DNA of 32,900 nucleotides from positions 1-32,900 of the forward strand of contig SKVW01000131.1 in assembly GCA_007129255.1 (NCBI GenBank), read 5' to 3'. The stretch comes from Bacteroidales bacterium (lineage in GTDB: Bacteria > Bacteroidota > Bacteroidia > Bacteroidales > UBA7960). The notes beneath the pieces were generated by a model. That model did not search any database and was not told where the DNA came from. It was given only the letters and a program-made list of their open reading frames with translations. Numbering within the stretch: position 1 is the stretch's first letter; the number at the start of each line of letters is the position of its first letter. A program made the translations under genes and the position numbers. Below, piece by piece: positions 25,107 to 32,098 of this stretch.

Positions 25107-25421
25107 TTAATCCGGAGAATTTCCAGAATTCGGTTTTTTAAATTTGGACCAGGCCTCCTTAAAAGCCATCCGTAAATCGTCCATTGCTTTTTCCATACCC
25201 TCTTTAAGGGTTCCCCACGCTTCCGACCCGGATCCTTCCATTTCTTCAAGTTTTTTTCGTCCTTTGGACATTTTAATTTGCAATTCCTGAAGTCTTTTAT
25301 CCTGGTCCAACCGCCTGTTTATGTCTTCCTGCCTGGCCTGGGCTTTCATTTTTTCCATTTCCGCTTCCCACTCTTCCAGCTGGGCTTTAACTTTTTCTTT
25401 ATACAATTGATGGTCGGTCAT
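25107..25421 (-). CDS. Coiled-coil protein resembling the sll1863 stress-response family
   Basis: A 104-residue, highly charged, all-helical protein. LYKEKVKAQLEEWEAEMEKMKAQ and RLQELQIKMSKGRKKLEEMEG form heptad-bearing coiled coils. The second half, SEAWGTLKEGMEKAMDDLRMAFKEAWSKF, is an amphipathic helix with the Trp spacing seen in sll1863-like small stress proteins. No signal peptide or membrane segment is present. The exact function is unknown; the family link rests on layout and motif spacing that I recognise, not on a search. Convergent with the rhodanese gene and sharing its terminator. Confidence 0.75.
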   Translation of the reverse strand: MTDHQLYKEKVKAQLEEWEAEMEKMKAQARQEDINRRLDQDKRLQELQIKMSKGRKKLEEMEGSGSEAWGTLKEGMEKAMDDLRMAFKEAWSKFKKPNSGNSPD

Positions 25422-25596
25422 AGTTGAATAGTTTATTGATTAGAAATACTTCTTTACTATAAATATAAGAAAAAAAACCGGCAACACCATAATTTATATT
25501 CGGATGTTTTTCATGCTTCTTCAAATAGAGCTTGGATAAATTTAGAAAAACATATTACTTTTACAGAACAGACTCAAATCCCAAAATACAATAAAC

Positions 25597-26175
25597 ATGA
25601 AAATTCCGTTTAAAATTTTTATTACAATGGGCTTACTCCTTTTTGGCGGCGGTTTTATTATGGCTGCTCCTGCGGAAGGAAACGCTACGATAGAAAGAAT
25701 ACTTACTTTCTGGCCATTCATTATCGTTTTGGTTTTGTTGCTGCTAACCATCCTTTGGTATCAAAACATCCGCACCATGCGGCGCGGCAGGCAGGACCCG
25801 GGTCATCGCAGAAGAACCGGGGTAAACCCCATCGTTTTTCTGGGTATTGTAACCATTTTTGCACTGGTATTGCTCGCATTACCCTGGTATATTCAAACAA
25901 CCCATGAAAGAATTGAGGAGGAAAGGGTGGTTACCCCGGTAATTGCTCCGGAAGACCGGGTAGAAAAGACCTTTCACGTCGAAGGAATGACCTGTACAGG
26001 ATGCGAATCACTTATTGAGAGAAGGGTTAAAGAACTTCCCGGAATCGAGTCGGTTGAAGCCAATCATGAAGAAATGGTTGCATTGGTAACTTTTGATAAA
26101 ACCCTGACCAGCCAGGATGAAATCACTATGGCCATTGAAGATGCAGGTTATAAGGTAAAATCAGCTAATCCATAA
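25597..26175 (+). CDS. Three-TM membrane protein with C-terminal heavy-metal-associated (HMA) domain
   Basis: A 192-residue protein: a signal-like first hydrophobic segment (about 5-24), two further membrane helices (about 36-56 and 77-99) separated by a basic cytoplasmic-type loop (RTMRRGRQDPGHRRR), then a roughly 70-residue HMA domain (about 122-190) with the metal-binding GMTC133-TGC136 loop and a C-terminal EDAGYKV. The layout recalls MerT-like transporters fused to a MerP-type domain, but the first helices lack the MerT Cys pair, so I do not call it MerT. Copper or another soft metal is the likely ligand. The deiminase gene starts 23 bp downstream on the same strand. Function is unknown beyond metal binding. 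Confidence 0.8.
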   Translation: MKIPFKIFITMGLLLFGGGFIMAAPAEGNATIERILTFWPFIIVLVLLLLTILWYQNIRTMRRGRQDPGHRRRTGVNPIVFLGIVTIFALVLLALPWYIQTTHERIEEERVVTPVIAPEDRVEKTFHVEGMTCTGCESLIERRVKELPGIESVEANHEEMVALVTFDKTLTSQDEITMAIEDAGYKVKSANP

Positions 26176-26198
26176 AATAAAAATTCAACTTCTGTTCC

Positions 26199-27611
26199 AT
26201 GGTAAAAAGTATTACCTTTTCATTTTTCGCAGTTTTTCTTGCCTTAAACCTTAATGCAGACCTGCCAGAAGATTTGCCGGTTAATCCCACCACCATTCCT
26301 GAATATGATTCCGTAGCCGGGGTGGTTATGTATTGGATTCCTTACAATAACCATCAATACGATTTAATTGCTGTAGCAGTAATTGACGGCATACAGGAAC
26401 AGGCAACCGTTTTTATGCAAACGAACAATGATGATCATCGTTCCGACATGATCAATTCCCTTAGTTATCATGAGGTGCCTCTTGACAATGTGGTTTTTAT
26501 CAACGTTTATGGCGACCGCATATGGATCAGGGATCACGGACCTTTCAGCATATATGATGAAGGGGAACTGGCCATAATTGGCTTTGATGATCTTGCTGCC
26601 AGCCACGGCGACCAGGATCTTCCCTACCGGCTTGCCCAGTATTGGGATTTGAACTTTTATGATTTTACCCACATCATTTTTGACGGGGGAAACTATATGG
26701 TGGACAGTCACGGACGGCTTTTTGCCACCGACCGCCTTTATTCCAACAATCCCGGGATACCCCCTGCAGATATTGACAGCATCCTGGCCCAATATATGAA
26801 TATACAGGAGATCTTTACCTTCAGTGCTTTAAGCAGCGATTACTGGGGTCACCTGGATATGCAGATCAAACTCCTTAACGACACCACCTTCATCATCAGC
26901 AGCGTAGATGAGTGGCACGATGACCATCAGATACTGGAAGATAATTACCAGGCATTGCTGGCTATTGACCATCCTGAAGGAAAAGCTTACTCTATTCATA
27001 AAATTCCCAAGGCAGGCAACTGGAAAACCTATATCAACAGCCTTATTGTAAACGATGCCGTGCTGGTACCCATTTATAATGATGCGAGGGATTCCCTTGC
27101 ACTGGCGACTTATGAAAACCTTATGCCTGGCAAGGAAATCATCGGGATTGACTGCAACCACATGATCGGGTGGGAAGGCGCAATTCATTGCATCACCAAT
27201 CAATTGCCTCCTTTCCAGCAAAATCCCGGAGATGATGACGATGACAATGGAGATGATAACGGGGATGATGATAATGGGGATGATGACAACGGAGATGATG
27301 ACAACGGGGATGATGATGACTCCACCTCTGTTGAAGATTTTATCCAAACCGGGGAAGAAGCGGAACTGAAAATTTTCCCCAACCCTGCTTCAGATCATGC
27401 CATTGCAGAATTCACCATTACCCGAAGTGGGGATTATGTTTTCACCATTACCGATATTTCAGGTAAGGTTTTGCGCAGCGTGAATATCCCGGCATGGTAT
27501 GTCGGCAATTACGCGGTGCCCATTGATGCCGGCAAAAAGCAAGCAGGTATCTATACGATAACCCTTAGCGGGAAAGAATATCTTGAAACCAAAAAGCTGA
27601 TCATTCAATAA
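26199..27611 (+). CDS. Secreted agmatine/peptidylarginine deiminase-family enzyme with T9SS sorting domain
   Basis: A 470-residue guanidino-group-modifying enzyme of the PAD_porph/agmatine deiminase family. Signal peptide about 1-20. The catalytic set is visible: D112 (IWIRDHGPF), the FDGGNY loop (161-166), H218 and D220 (WGHLDMQ), N280 (YINSL), and nucleophile C331 (GAIHCITNQ), matching the Asp-His-Asp-Asn-Cys order known for Porphyromonas PPAD. The domain ends at about 340 and is followed by a 30-residue linker of G-D-D-D-N repeats (345-374), then a T9SS type A sorting domain (about 390-470; LKIFPNPASD, GIYTITLSG, KKLIIQ) for outer-membrane export. Substrate, whether free agmatine, arginine or peptidyl-arginine, is open. 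Ends before a strong terminator. Confidence 0.92.
   Translation: MVKSITFSFFAVFLALNLNADLPEDLPVNPTTIPEYDSVAGVVMYWIPYNNHQYDLIAVAVIDGIQEQATVFMQTNNDDHRSDMINSLSYHEVPLDNVVFINVYGDRIWIRDHGPFSIYDEGELAIIGFDDLAASHGDQDLPYRLAQYWDLNFYDFTHIIFDGGNYMVDSHGRLFATDRLYSNNPGIPPADIDSILAQYMNIQEIFTFSALSSDYWGHLDMQIKLLNDTTFIISSVDEWHDDHQILEDNYQALLAIDHPEGKAYSIHKIPKAGNWKTYINSLIVNDAVLVPIYNDARDSLALATYENLMPGKEIIGIDCNHMIGWEGAIHCITNQLPPFQQNPGDDDDDNGDDNGDDDNGDDDNGDDDNGDDDDSTSVEDFIQTGEEAELKIFPNPASDHAIAEFTITRSGDYVFTITDISGKVLRSVNIPAWYVGNYAVPIDAGKKQAGIYTITLSGKEYLETKKLIIQ
27231..27320 (+). repeat. In-frame 15-bp minisatellite encoding Gly-Asp-Asp-Asp-Asn units
   Basis: About six near-identical units of the type GGNGATGATGAYAAY in the deiminase linker. 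They keep the reading frame, so gain or loss of units would change linker length only. The acidic stretch could bind Ca2+ or act as a flexible spacer before the sorting domain. Confidence 0.85.
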
Positions 27612-27630
27612 AAACCGTGATGGTTATAAA

Positions 27631-27667
27631 GAAAAAGCCCGCAAGCAGTTGCAGGCTTTTTCTTTTT
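27631..27667 (+). terminator. Rho-independent terminator after the deiminase gene
   Basis: Stem GAAAAAGCC (27631-27639) / GGCTTTTTC (27654-27662), extended inside by GCAA / TTGC after one mismatch, with a GCAG loop, followed by TTTTT (27663-27667). Confidence 0.85.
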
Positions 27668-27871
27668 CCGGGAAGCCCCGGACGAACAATCCGCGGGAAA
27701 GATTGTCCGAAACGTAATGGTCAAAAACCATACGAGGATTGAAACAATAATCAACAAAAAAACTTTTCAAAAATCAATTTCACTCCAAAAGTACAGCGCC
27801 CTGAATCCATGCAAAAGAGTATTTTTGCTCGATTTTTATATGGGTGTTTTCTACGGGTTTTCTCAGAAGGC

Positions 27872-28990
27872 CTATCGCCAGTGGCCTTTAAGGCTTATCC
27901 CTGAAACAATGGAACCCGTTACATAAAAGGGATAAAACAGGAAAGCAGGGAGGAAATAAGGCATCAGATCCTTTTTTTTGAAAAATACTGCAGCGGAAAA
28001 TATCAGGGGAAAATCAACCAGTCCCTTGAAAAGCCAGGCTCCCGCCACCGCCCATCTCACTATAGGCTCCTGCCAGGGAAGGCTTATTAAGCCAATGACC
28101 AGTAACAGGGAAAATAAACCAACCGCCAATGCAGTCCAAAAGGTAAAGCGGTCGGAATAGGCTTTGAATTTTCCGGCCCAACGGCCTCTTTGTCTGAAAA
28201 AAGGTTTTAAACCTTGCTCCGGCATGGTAAAAACAATAGCCCGGGGATCTTTCAGATAAACGATCTTACTGTTTTTGTTTTCTTTGATCCGGTGCATCAA
28301 AAACATGTCATCTCCCGAAGCCAGGTGAAGGTTTTGTTCATAACCGTTTGTGTCGAAAAAAACCTCCTTATTAAAAGCCAGGTTAGCCCCATTGCACATA
28401 ATGGGCTCTGAAAGTGCTGCGGCTCCCCCGGTACTTCCCTGCAGGCTTAAAAATTCAAGGGCCTGCAATTTCTGAAAAAATCCTTTTTCTCCGGAGATCA
28501 TTACCGGCCCAATGATCATTTCGGGTTCCTGGCAGGAAATAACGGATGCCATTGAGGAAAGCCACCCTTTTCCCATTATGCAATCAGCATCGGTGGTAAG
28601 AATATAATGGCCCCTGGCTTTTTTGATACCTGCTTTCAGCGCATGTTTTTTCCCGCGAGGGTTGTGCGTTCCGGCATTCCTGAATAGTTTTAATGGCAGG
28701 TCAGGGTGTTTTTCCATAAAAGTATTGATCATGCCTGCTGTGTCATCTTTGGAATGATCGTCCACGAGGATCACTTCAAATAAATTTTTTGGATAATCCT
28801 GTTGAGCAATAGACTCCAGCATGCCCCGGATTCTGCAGGATTCGTTTCGGGCAGCAACAACCACTGAAATCATTGCTGAAGGTCTTGCATCATTATTTTG
28901 CAAGGGAAGGGAAGTCCATCCTGAGGTAAACCGGAAAATAAGAATACCATAGATCAAGGCTGCCGATATCAATACAATGGCAAAGATCAT
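27872..28990 (-). CDS. Family 2 glycosyltransferase, membrane-bound, processive type
   Basis: A 372-residue enzyme: one N-terminal helix (about 1-20), a GT-A catalytic domain, and three C-terminal helices (from about 285). Motifs: ISVVVAARNE, D77/D78 in LVDDHSKDD, the metal-binding TTD134-A-D136, the acceptor-site GDD (226-228), and Q267-RG-R270-W271 (QxxRW), which marks processive beta-glycosyltransferases such as hyaluronan or cellulose synthases. Uses nucleotide sugars to build a lipid-linked or exported glycan; the sugar is unknown. Its ATG overlaps the stop of the upstream flippase-like gene (ATGA), so the two are translationally coupled. That points to synthesis and movement of one envelope glycan or glycolipid. 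Confidence 0.92.
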   Translation of the reverse strand: MIFAIVLISAALIYGILIFRFTSGWTSLPLQNNDARPSAMISVVVAARNESCRIRGMLESIAQQDYPKNLFEVILVDDHSKDDTAGMINTFMEKHPDLPLKLFRNAGTHNPRGKKHALKAGIKKARGHYILTTDADCIMGKGWLSSMASVISCQEPEMIIGPVMISGEKGFFQKLQALEFLSLQGSTGGAAALSEPIMCNGANLAFNKEVFFDTNGYEQNLHLASGDDMFLMHRIKENKNSKIVYLKDPRAIVFTMPEQGLKPFFRQRGRWAGKFKAYSDRFTFWTALAVGLFSLLLVIGLISLPWQEPIVRWAVAGAWLFKGLVDFPLIFSAAVFFKKKDLMPYFLPAFLFYPFYVTGSIVSGISLKGHWR

Positions 28991-30039
28991 GGCTTTGGAG
29001 GTTGCTTTTTAAGGGAGATCCCGCCCGACATGGCAATGAGGGCACCGGCCAGTCCGGGAACTACCAGGTTAATAAACCATACCGCCATCACCGCGGCCAG
29101 CACGCCCAGCCCCATCCCGGAATAAAACCCTTCGGAAGGAAGGTAAAAGAACTCAAACACAAACAAGGCGACAGATCCCCTTATACCTGCTTCTCCTAAA
29201 GAGGAAAGCGGTACTACGGTCATCACCAGGTAGATAAGGGCCAGCAGAAAAAAGGCATCAAACAAAGTGGCGGGAAACTGGAATAACCTCAGCAAAATGT
29301 AAAACTGGAGAATGAAAATGCCATACCTTAAGGAGCTGAAAAAAAACAAACTGGTCATTTGGCGGTGACTAAGATTTTCAAAGACATCCAGCACCTGCAG
29401 CCAGGAATGACGACCTTTAAACTTAATCAGCCATCCTGATAATTTGCGCATATTAAAAATAAACACCAGCAGCAACAAAATGGCAATTGCCGTGTACCAG
29501 ACCAAATCCATACGCAGGGCTCCCCCGGCAGGTCCATGGGGCCCGCCCCCGGCGAAAAACAGAATGACCATTACCAGGGCCAGCAATCCGGGAACAAGGG
29601 TAACTACAATCTGGGAAAGGCTGGCGGCAGAATTCACTACCATGCCCCTCACCCTGTTTTCGGAATTTAACACCAAAGCCCTGCCGGCAAAATCCCCTAC
29701 CCGCTTGGGAGTGATCATTCCCAGGGTTACCCCATACAAAACACCCTTCAAAGAATGAACCATAGATATTTTCTGCAGCCGGTCGGCAAGCAGTTTCCAC
29801 TTAACCGATTCAAAAAACCAATTAAAAAAAGTGAGGATCAGCAGTAAGGCCACCATGAAAAACACTTCAGTAGAAAACTCAAGGGAAGCCGTCCAACGCT
29901 TTACCCCTTCTTCGGGAAGGCCGCGAATGGCAAAAACGATATAGGCAAGAGCAGCCAGCGGTATAAAATACTGCACGACCACACGGATTATTTTATGTAA
30001 TTTTGCTTTGCCGGGAAAAAACCGGTGTTTTAAACCCAT
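28987..30039 (-). CDS. Lysylphosphatidylglycerol synthase TM region / UPF0104-like membrane protein
   Basis: A 350-residue integral membrane protein with about eight or nine helices, of the AglD/MprF-flippase-like family. Landmarks: FNWFFESVKWKLL, the family loop GVTLGMITPKRVGDFAGRA, a central GGGPHGPAGG periplasmic-type loop, PLSSLGEAGIRG near the C terminus, and a short basic tail. Family members flip or transport lipids, or act in glycan assembly; no synthase domain is present. I place the start at the ATG at 30039; an upstream in-frame extension would run into the divergent ruvC gene. Coupled by ATGA to the glycosyltransferase gene. Confidence 0.85.
   Translation of the reverse strand: MGLKHRFFPGKAKLHKIIRVVVQYFIPLAALAYIVFAIRGLPEEGVKRWTASLEFSTEVFFMVALLLILTFFNWFFESVKWKLLADRLQKISMVHSLKGVLYGVTLGMITPKRVGDFAGRALVLNSENRVRGMVVNSAASLSQIVVTLVPGLLALVMVILFFAGGGPHGPAGGALRMDLVWYTAIAILLLLVFIFNMRKLSGWLIKFKGRHSWLQVLDVFENLSHRQMTSLFFFSSLRYGIFILQFYILLRLFQFPATLFDAFFLLALIYLVMTVVPLSSLGEAGIRGSVALFVFEFFYLPSEGFYSGMGLGVLAAVMAVWFINLVVPGLAGALIAMSGGISLKKQPPKP
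29998..30005 (+). promoter_or_regulatory. Candidate -7 element for ruvC inside the flippase coding region
   Basis: A perfect TAATTTTG about 44 bp before the ruvC TTG start. It lies inside the N-terminal codons of the divergent flippase gene. No TTG is found at the -33 distance. Confidence 0.4.
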
Positions 30040-30048
30040 ACCTTCAAT

Positions 30049-30609
30049 TTGAATTACGAAAGGATCATACTTGGCATCGACCCCGGCACCAACGCCATGG
30101 GGCTGGGTGTTCTTGGCATCAACCGGCAAAAAGTGCAGGTAGTAACCATGGACGTTTTAAAGCTTGACAAGCTGCCCAACCATGCCCTCAAACTTAAAAA
30201 GATCTTTGAAACCGTATTGAGAAATATTGACACCTACCATCCTGATGAGCTCGCCATTGAGAGCCCGTTCTACGGCAAAAACATTCAATCCATGCTCAAG
30301 CTGGGTCGGGCCCAGGGGGTAGCCATTGCTGCCGCTCTTTACCGGGACATCCCGGTATTTGAGTATTCTCCCCGCAAAGTGAAGCAATCCATCACCGGCA
30401 AAGGCAGCGCTTCCAAAGAACAGGTGGCCTCCTTGTTATACCGCATCCTGGAAATGCAGGGAACGCCTCAAAACTTTGACATTACCGATGCCCTTGCCGT
30501 TGGTTTGTGCCATTTTTTCCAAAAAAAAGGATCGGCAGGGGAAGCGGGAAACAACTACAGCGGTTGGAAAGCCTTTATTCAAGATAACCCCGGCCGCATT
30601 TCCCGGTAA
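30049..30609 (+). CDS. ruvC: Holliday junction resolvase RuvC, TTG start
   Basis: A 186-residue endonuclease that resolves Holliday junctions with RuvAB. All four catalytic acids are visible: D11 (LGIDPGTNAMGLGV), E71 (LAIESPFYGKN), D144 and D147 (DITDALAVGLCH). ALKLKKIFE, MLKLGRAQGVA and YSPRKVKQSITGKGSASKEQV also match the family. There is no in-frame ATG between the upstream stop (TAA at 30031) and the catalytic Asp, so TTG at 30049 is the most plausible initiator. The 5' end is only 9 bp from the divergent flippase start. The stop is separated by one base from the convergent HIT gene. Confidence 0.95.
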   Translation: MNYERIILGIDPGTNAMGLGVLGINRQKVQVVTMDVLKLDKLPNHALKLKKIFETVLRNIDTYHPDELAIESPFYGKNIQSMLKLGRAQGVAIAAALYRDIPVFEYSPRKVKQSITGKGSASKEQVASLLYRILEMQGTPQNFDITDALAVGLCHFFQKKGSAGEAGNNYSGWKAFIQDNPGRISR

Positions 30610-30610
30610 T

Positions 30611-31009
30611 TTATAACTCCACCTTTCTTGCGATGCGCTCTGCAATCATCTTAAACTCATCGGGCCCCAGTTTCAGCTTGGGTTTGCGGAAATCAATATC
30701 ATAAATCCCATTGATGGGCACCAGGTGAATGTGGGCATGGGGCACCTCCAACCCTAGAACGGCTACCCCGATTCGCTCACACTGAATGGTTTTATCCATG
30801 GCCCTTGCCACTTTCTTGGCAAAAAGAAAAAGTCCCTGGTAGGTTTCATCTTCAATATCAAAAATATAATTGATTTCCTTTTTGGGGATCACCAGGGTAT
30901 GGCCCTTGGCCAAAGGATTAATATCCAGGAATGCCAGAAAATCTTCATCTTCTGCTACTTTATAGCTGGGAATCTCTCCCTGCACAATCTTCGTAAAAAT
31001 ACTTGCCAT
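30611..31009 (-). CDS. HIT-family nucleotide hydrolase (HinT-like)
   Basis: A 132-residue histidine-triad protein that hydrolyses AMP-linked substrates such as adenosine phosphoramidates, acting in the cytoplasm. It starts with ASIFTKIVQGEIPSYKV and contains LDINPLAKGHTLVIPK and the triad H91-A-H93-I-H95 in VPHAHIHLVP. The Cys pair of zinc-binding HIT proteins is absent (SIFTKI instead of CIFC). Convergent with ruvC with a single intervening base. The upstream greA terminator and a -7 element (31033-31040) suggest its own promoter. Confidence 0.95.
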   Translation of the reverse strand: MASIFTKIVQGEIPSYKVAEDEDFLAFLDINPLAKGHTLVIPKKEINYIFDIEDETYQGLFLFAKKVARAMDKTIQCERIGVAVLGLEVPHAHIHLVPINGIYDIDFRKPKLKLGPDEFKMIAERIARKVEL

Positions 31010-31032
31010 ATCCTTTTGTTTTAAATGACTTT

Positions 31033-31040
31033 CAAATTTA
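31033..31040 (-). promoter_or_regulatory. Candidate -7 element for the HIT gene
   Basis: TAAATTTG on the minus strand, perfect TAnnTTTG, about 24 bp from the HIT start and directly after the greA terminator T-run. No -33 TTG is visible. Confidence 0.4.
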
Positions 31041-31042
31041 AT

Positions 31043-31081
31043 AAAAAAAGCCGGGTTGCTTTTCTAAGGACACAACCCGGC
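31043..31081 (-). terminator. Rho-independent terminator of greA
   Basis: Perfect 9-bp stem GCCGGGTTG / CAACCCGGC (arms at 31073-31081 and 31050-31058), with a 14-nt loop, followed on the minus strand by seven T (complement of 31043-31049). Confidence 0.9.
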
Positions 31082-31101
31082 GGGCAAGAAAAAAAACGGT
31101 T

Positions 31102-31575
31102 TTACCTTGAAATATCTACTACTTCAAAAGACATAATGCCGGCAGGCACTTCAATTTCTGCCTTTTCGCCAATGGCCTTACCTAGAAGGCCTTTGGCAAT
31201 GGGAGAGTTTACAGATATTCTGCCGGCTTTGATATCTGCTTCATTTTCAGGAACGAGGGTATAGGTTACCACCGCATTGTTTTTTAAATTTTTAAGCTTA
31301 ACCTTTGAAAGGATGGAAACCTTGTTTTCATCCAGCTGGCTTTCATCGATCACCCTGGCCTGGCTCAGGGTTTCCTCCAGCTTGGAGATCTGGAGTTCCA
31401 GCATGGCCTGTGCATTTTTGGCTGCATCATATTCGGCATTCTCTGAAAGATCGCCTTTTTCACGGGCTTCTGCAATTTGCTGGGAAATAGCAGGTCTCTC
31501 AACAGACTTTAACTTTTCCAGTTCATCTTTCAGTCTGTTGAGTCCTTGTTTTGTGAAATATTTTACCTCGCTCAT
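31102..31575 (-). CDS. greA: Transcription elongation factor GreA
   Basis: A 157-residue cleavage factor that rescues backtracked RNA polymerase. The N-terminal coiled coil carries the catalytic acidic tip GDLSENAEYDAAK. It is followed by the FKBP-like C-terminal domain (VVTYTLVPENEADIKAG, ISVNSPIAKGLLGKAIGE). The start is the ATG at 31575; a GTG at 31578 is in frame but adds only one residue. Monocistronic: a strong terminator follows and a non-coding stretch with a 16-bp palindrome precedes it. Confidence 0.97.
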   Translation of the reverse strand: MSEVKYFTKQGLNRLKDELEKLKSVERPAISQQIAEAREKGDLSENAEYDAAKNAQAMLELQISKLEETLSQARVIDESQLDENKVSILSKVKLKNLKNNAVVTYTLVPENEADIKAGRISVNSPIAKGLLGKAIGEKAEIEVPAGIMSFEVVDISR

Positions 31576-31612
31576 CACTATTGCATTAAATTGTTTAACA
31601 AAACTCCTTTTG

Positions 31613-31628
31613 ATGCAAAATTTTGCAT
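31613..31628. promoter_or_regulatory. Perfect 16-bp palindrome upstream of greA
   Basis: ATGCAAAATTTTGCAT is identical to its reverse complement and lies 37 bp upstream of the greA start codon, a position suited to an operator for a dimeric regulator. Base content is plain A/T with GC at the ends; function unproven. Confidence 0.45.
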
Positions 31629-31977
31629 TTTCAAAAAAAGAGATAAAGATTTTAAAATTATTGATTTGGTTTATCCCTCATTATTGGGGCATTTGCTCTT
31701 ATGACTGGCCCGGGAAAAGAGGGAACTTTGACAAGAATTGGCCTAACGCCTGATCTTTGGGATATTTTATTCAGGTTACAACGACCATAAAACAGCAGTT
31801 GCCGGCACATGATAAAAATCACATGCAAAAAAAAGCAATATGTTTCTCGGTTGTTGCACATAAAAAACTTCCGGGTAAACTGCATAACACAGGGCAAAAA
31901 AAAATTGTTGACAGCCCGTAAAAAAACAAACTGACAACATTTTTAATCAGAATCTGGTAAAACAGTGTTGTCCGGTG

Positions 31978-32020
31978 AAAAAACACCTGACCATGGCATT
32001 TTTGCCATAACCAGGTTTTT
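31978..32020 (-). terminator. Terminator of the acidic membrane-protein gene (bidirectional shape)
   Basis: Stem ATGGCA (31993-31998) / TGCCAT (32003-32008), extended across a 3x3 internal loop by ACCTG (31985-31989) / CAGGT (32012-32016). On the minus strand it is followed within one base by six T (complement of 31978-31983), and on the plus strand by five T. Confidence 0.7.
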
Positions 32021-32098
32021 AAAATTTGATTAAACTTTAGGCAAATATAAGAAATTATGCAATGATAAACAATTTTAAGCTGGCAATAAAAAAATTTA

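Larger units (their letters stand above)
31576..32098. other. Non-coding region between greA and the acidic membrane protein
   Basis: About 520 bp, A/T-rich, no credible gene; the short frames inside have unlikely composition. It contains the palindrome at 31613-31628 upstream of greA and the terminator hairpin at 31978-32020. The central part (about 31660-31900) has no structure I can name. Confidence 0.55.

Noticed and set aside
26829-27382. Antisense frames over the deiminase linker with Ile/Val- or Ser/Pro-rich repeats
   Set aside because: These are the complement of the Asp-rich minisatellite and have no independent gene features.
27735-27744. GGATTGAAAC resembling the 3' end of a CRISPR repeat
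   Set aside because: A single copy, with no repeat-spacer periodicity and no cas genes nearby.
31804-31826. CACATG direct repeat around an A-run, looking like a hairpin
   Set aside because: The arms are direct, not inverted, copies, so no stable stem forms.
31658-31897. 79-codon reading frame on the minus strand in the greA upstream region
   Set aside because: Odd composition with many Cys and Met, no recognisable domain, signal or start context, and it crosses the non-coding stretch at random.
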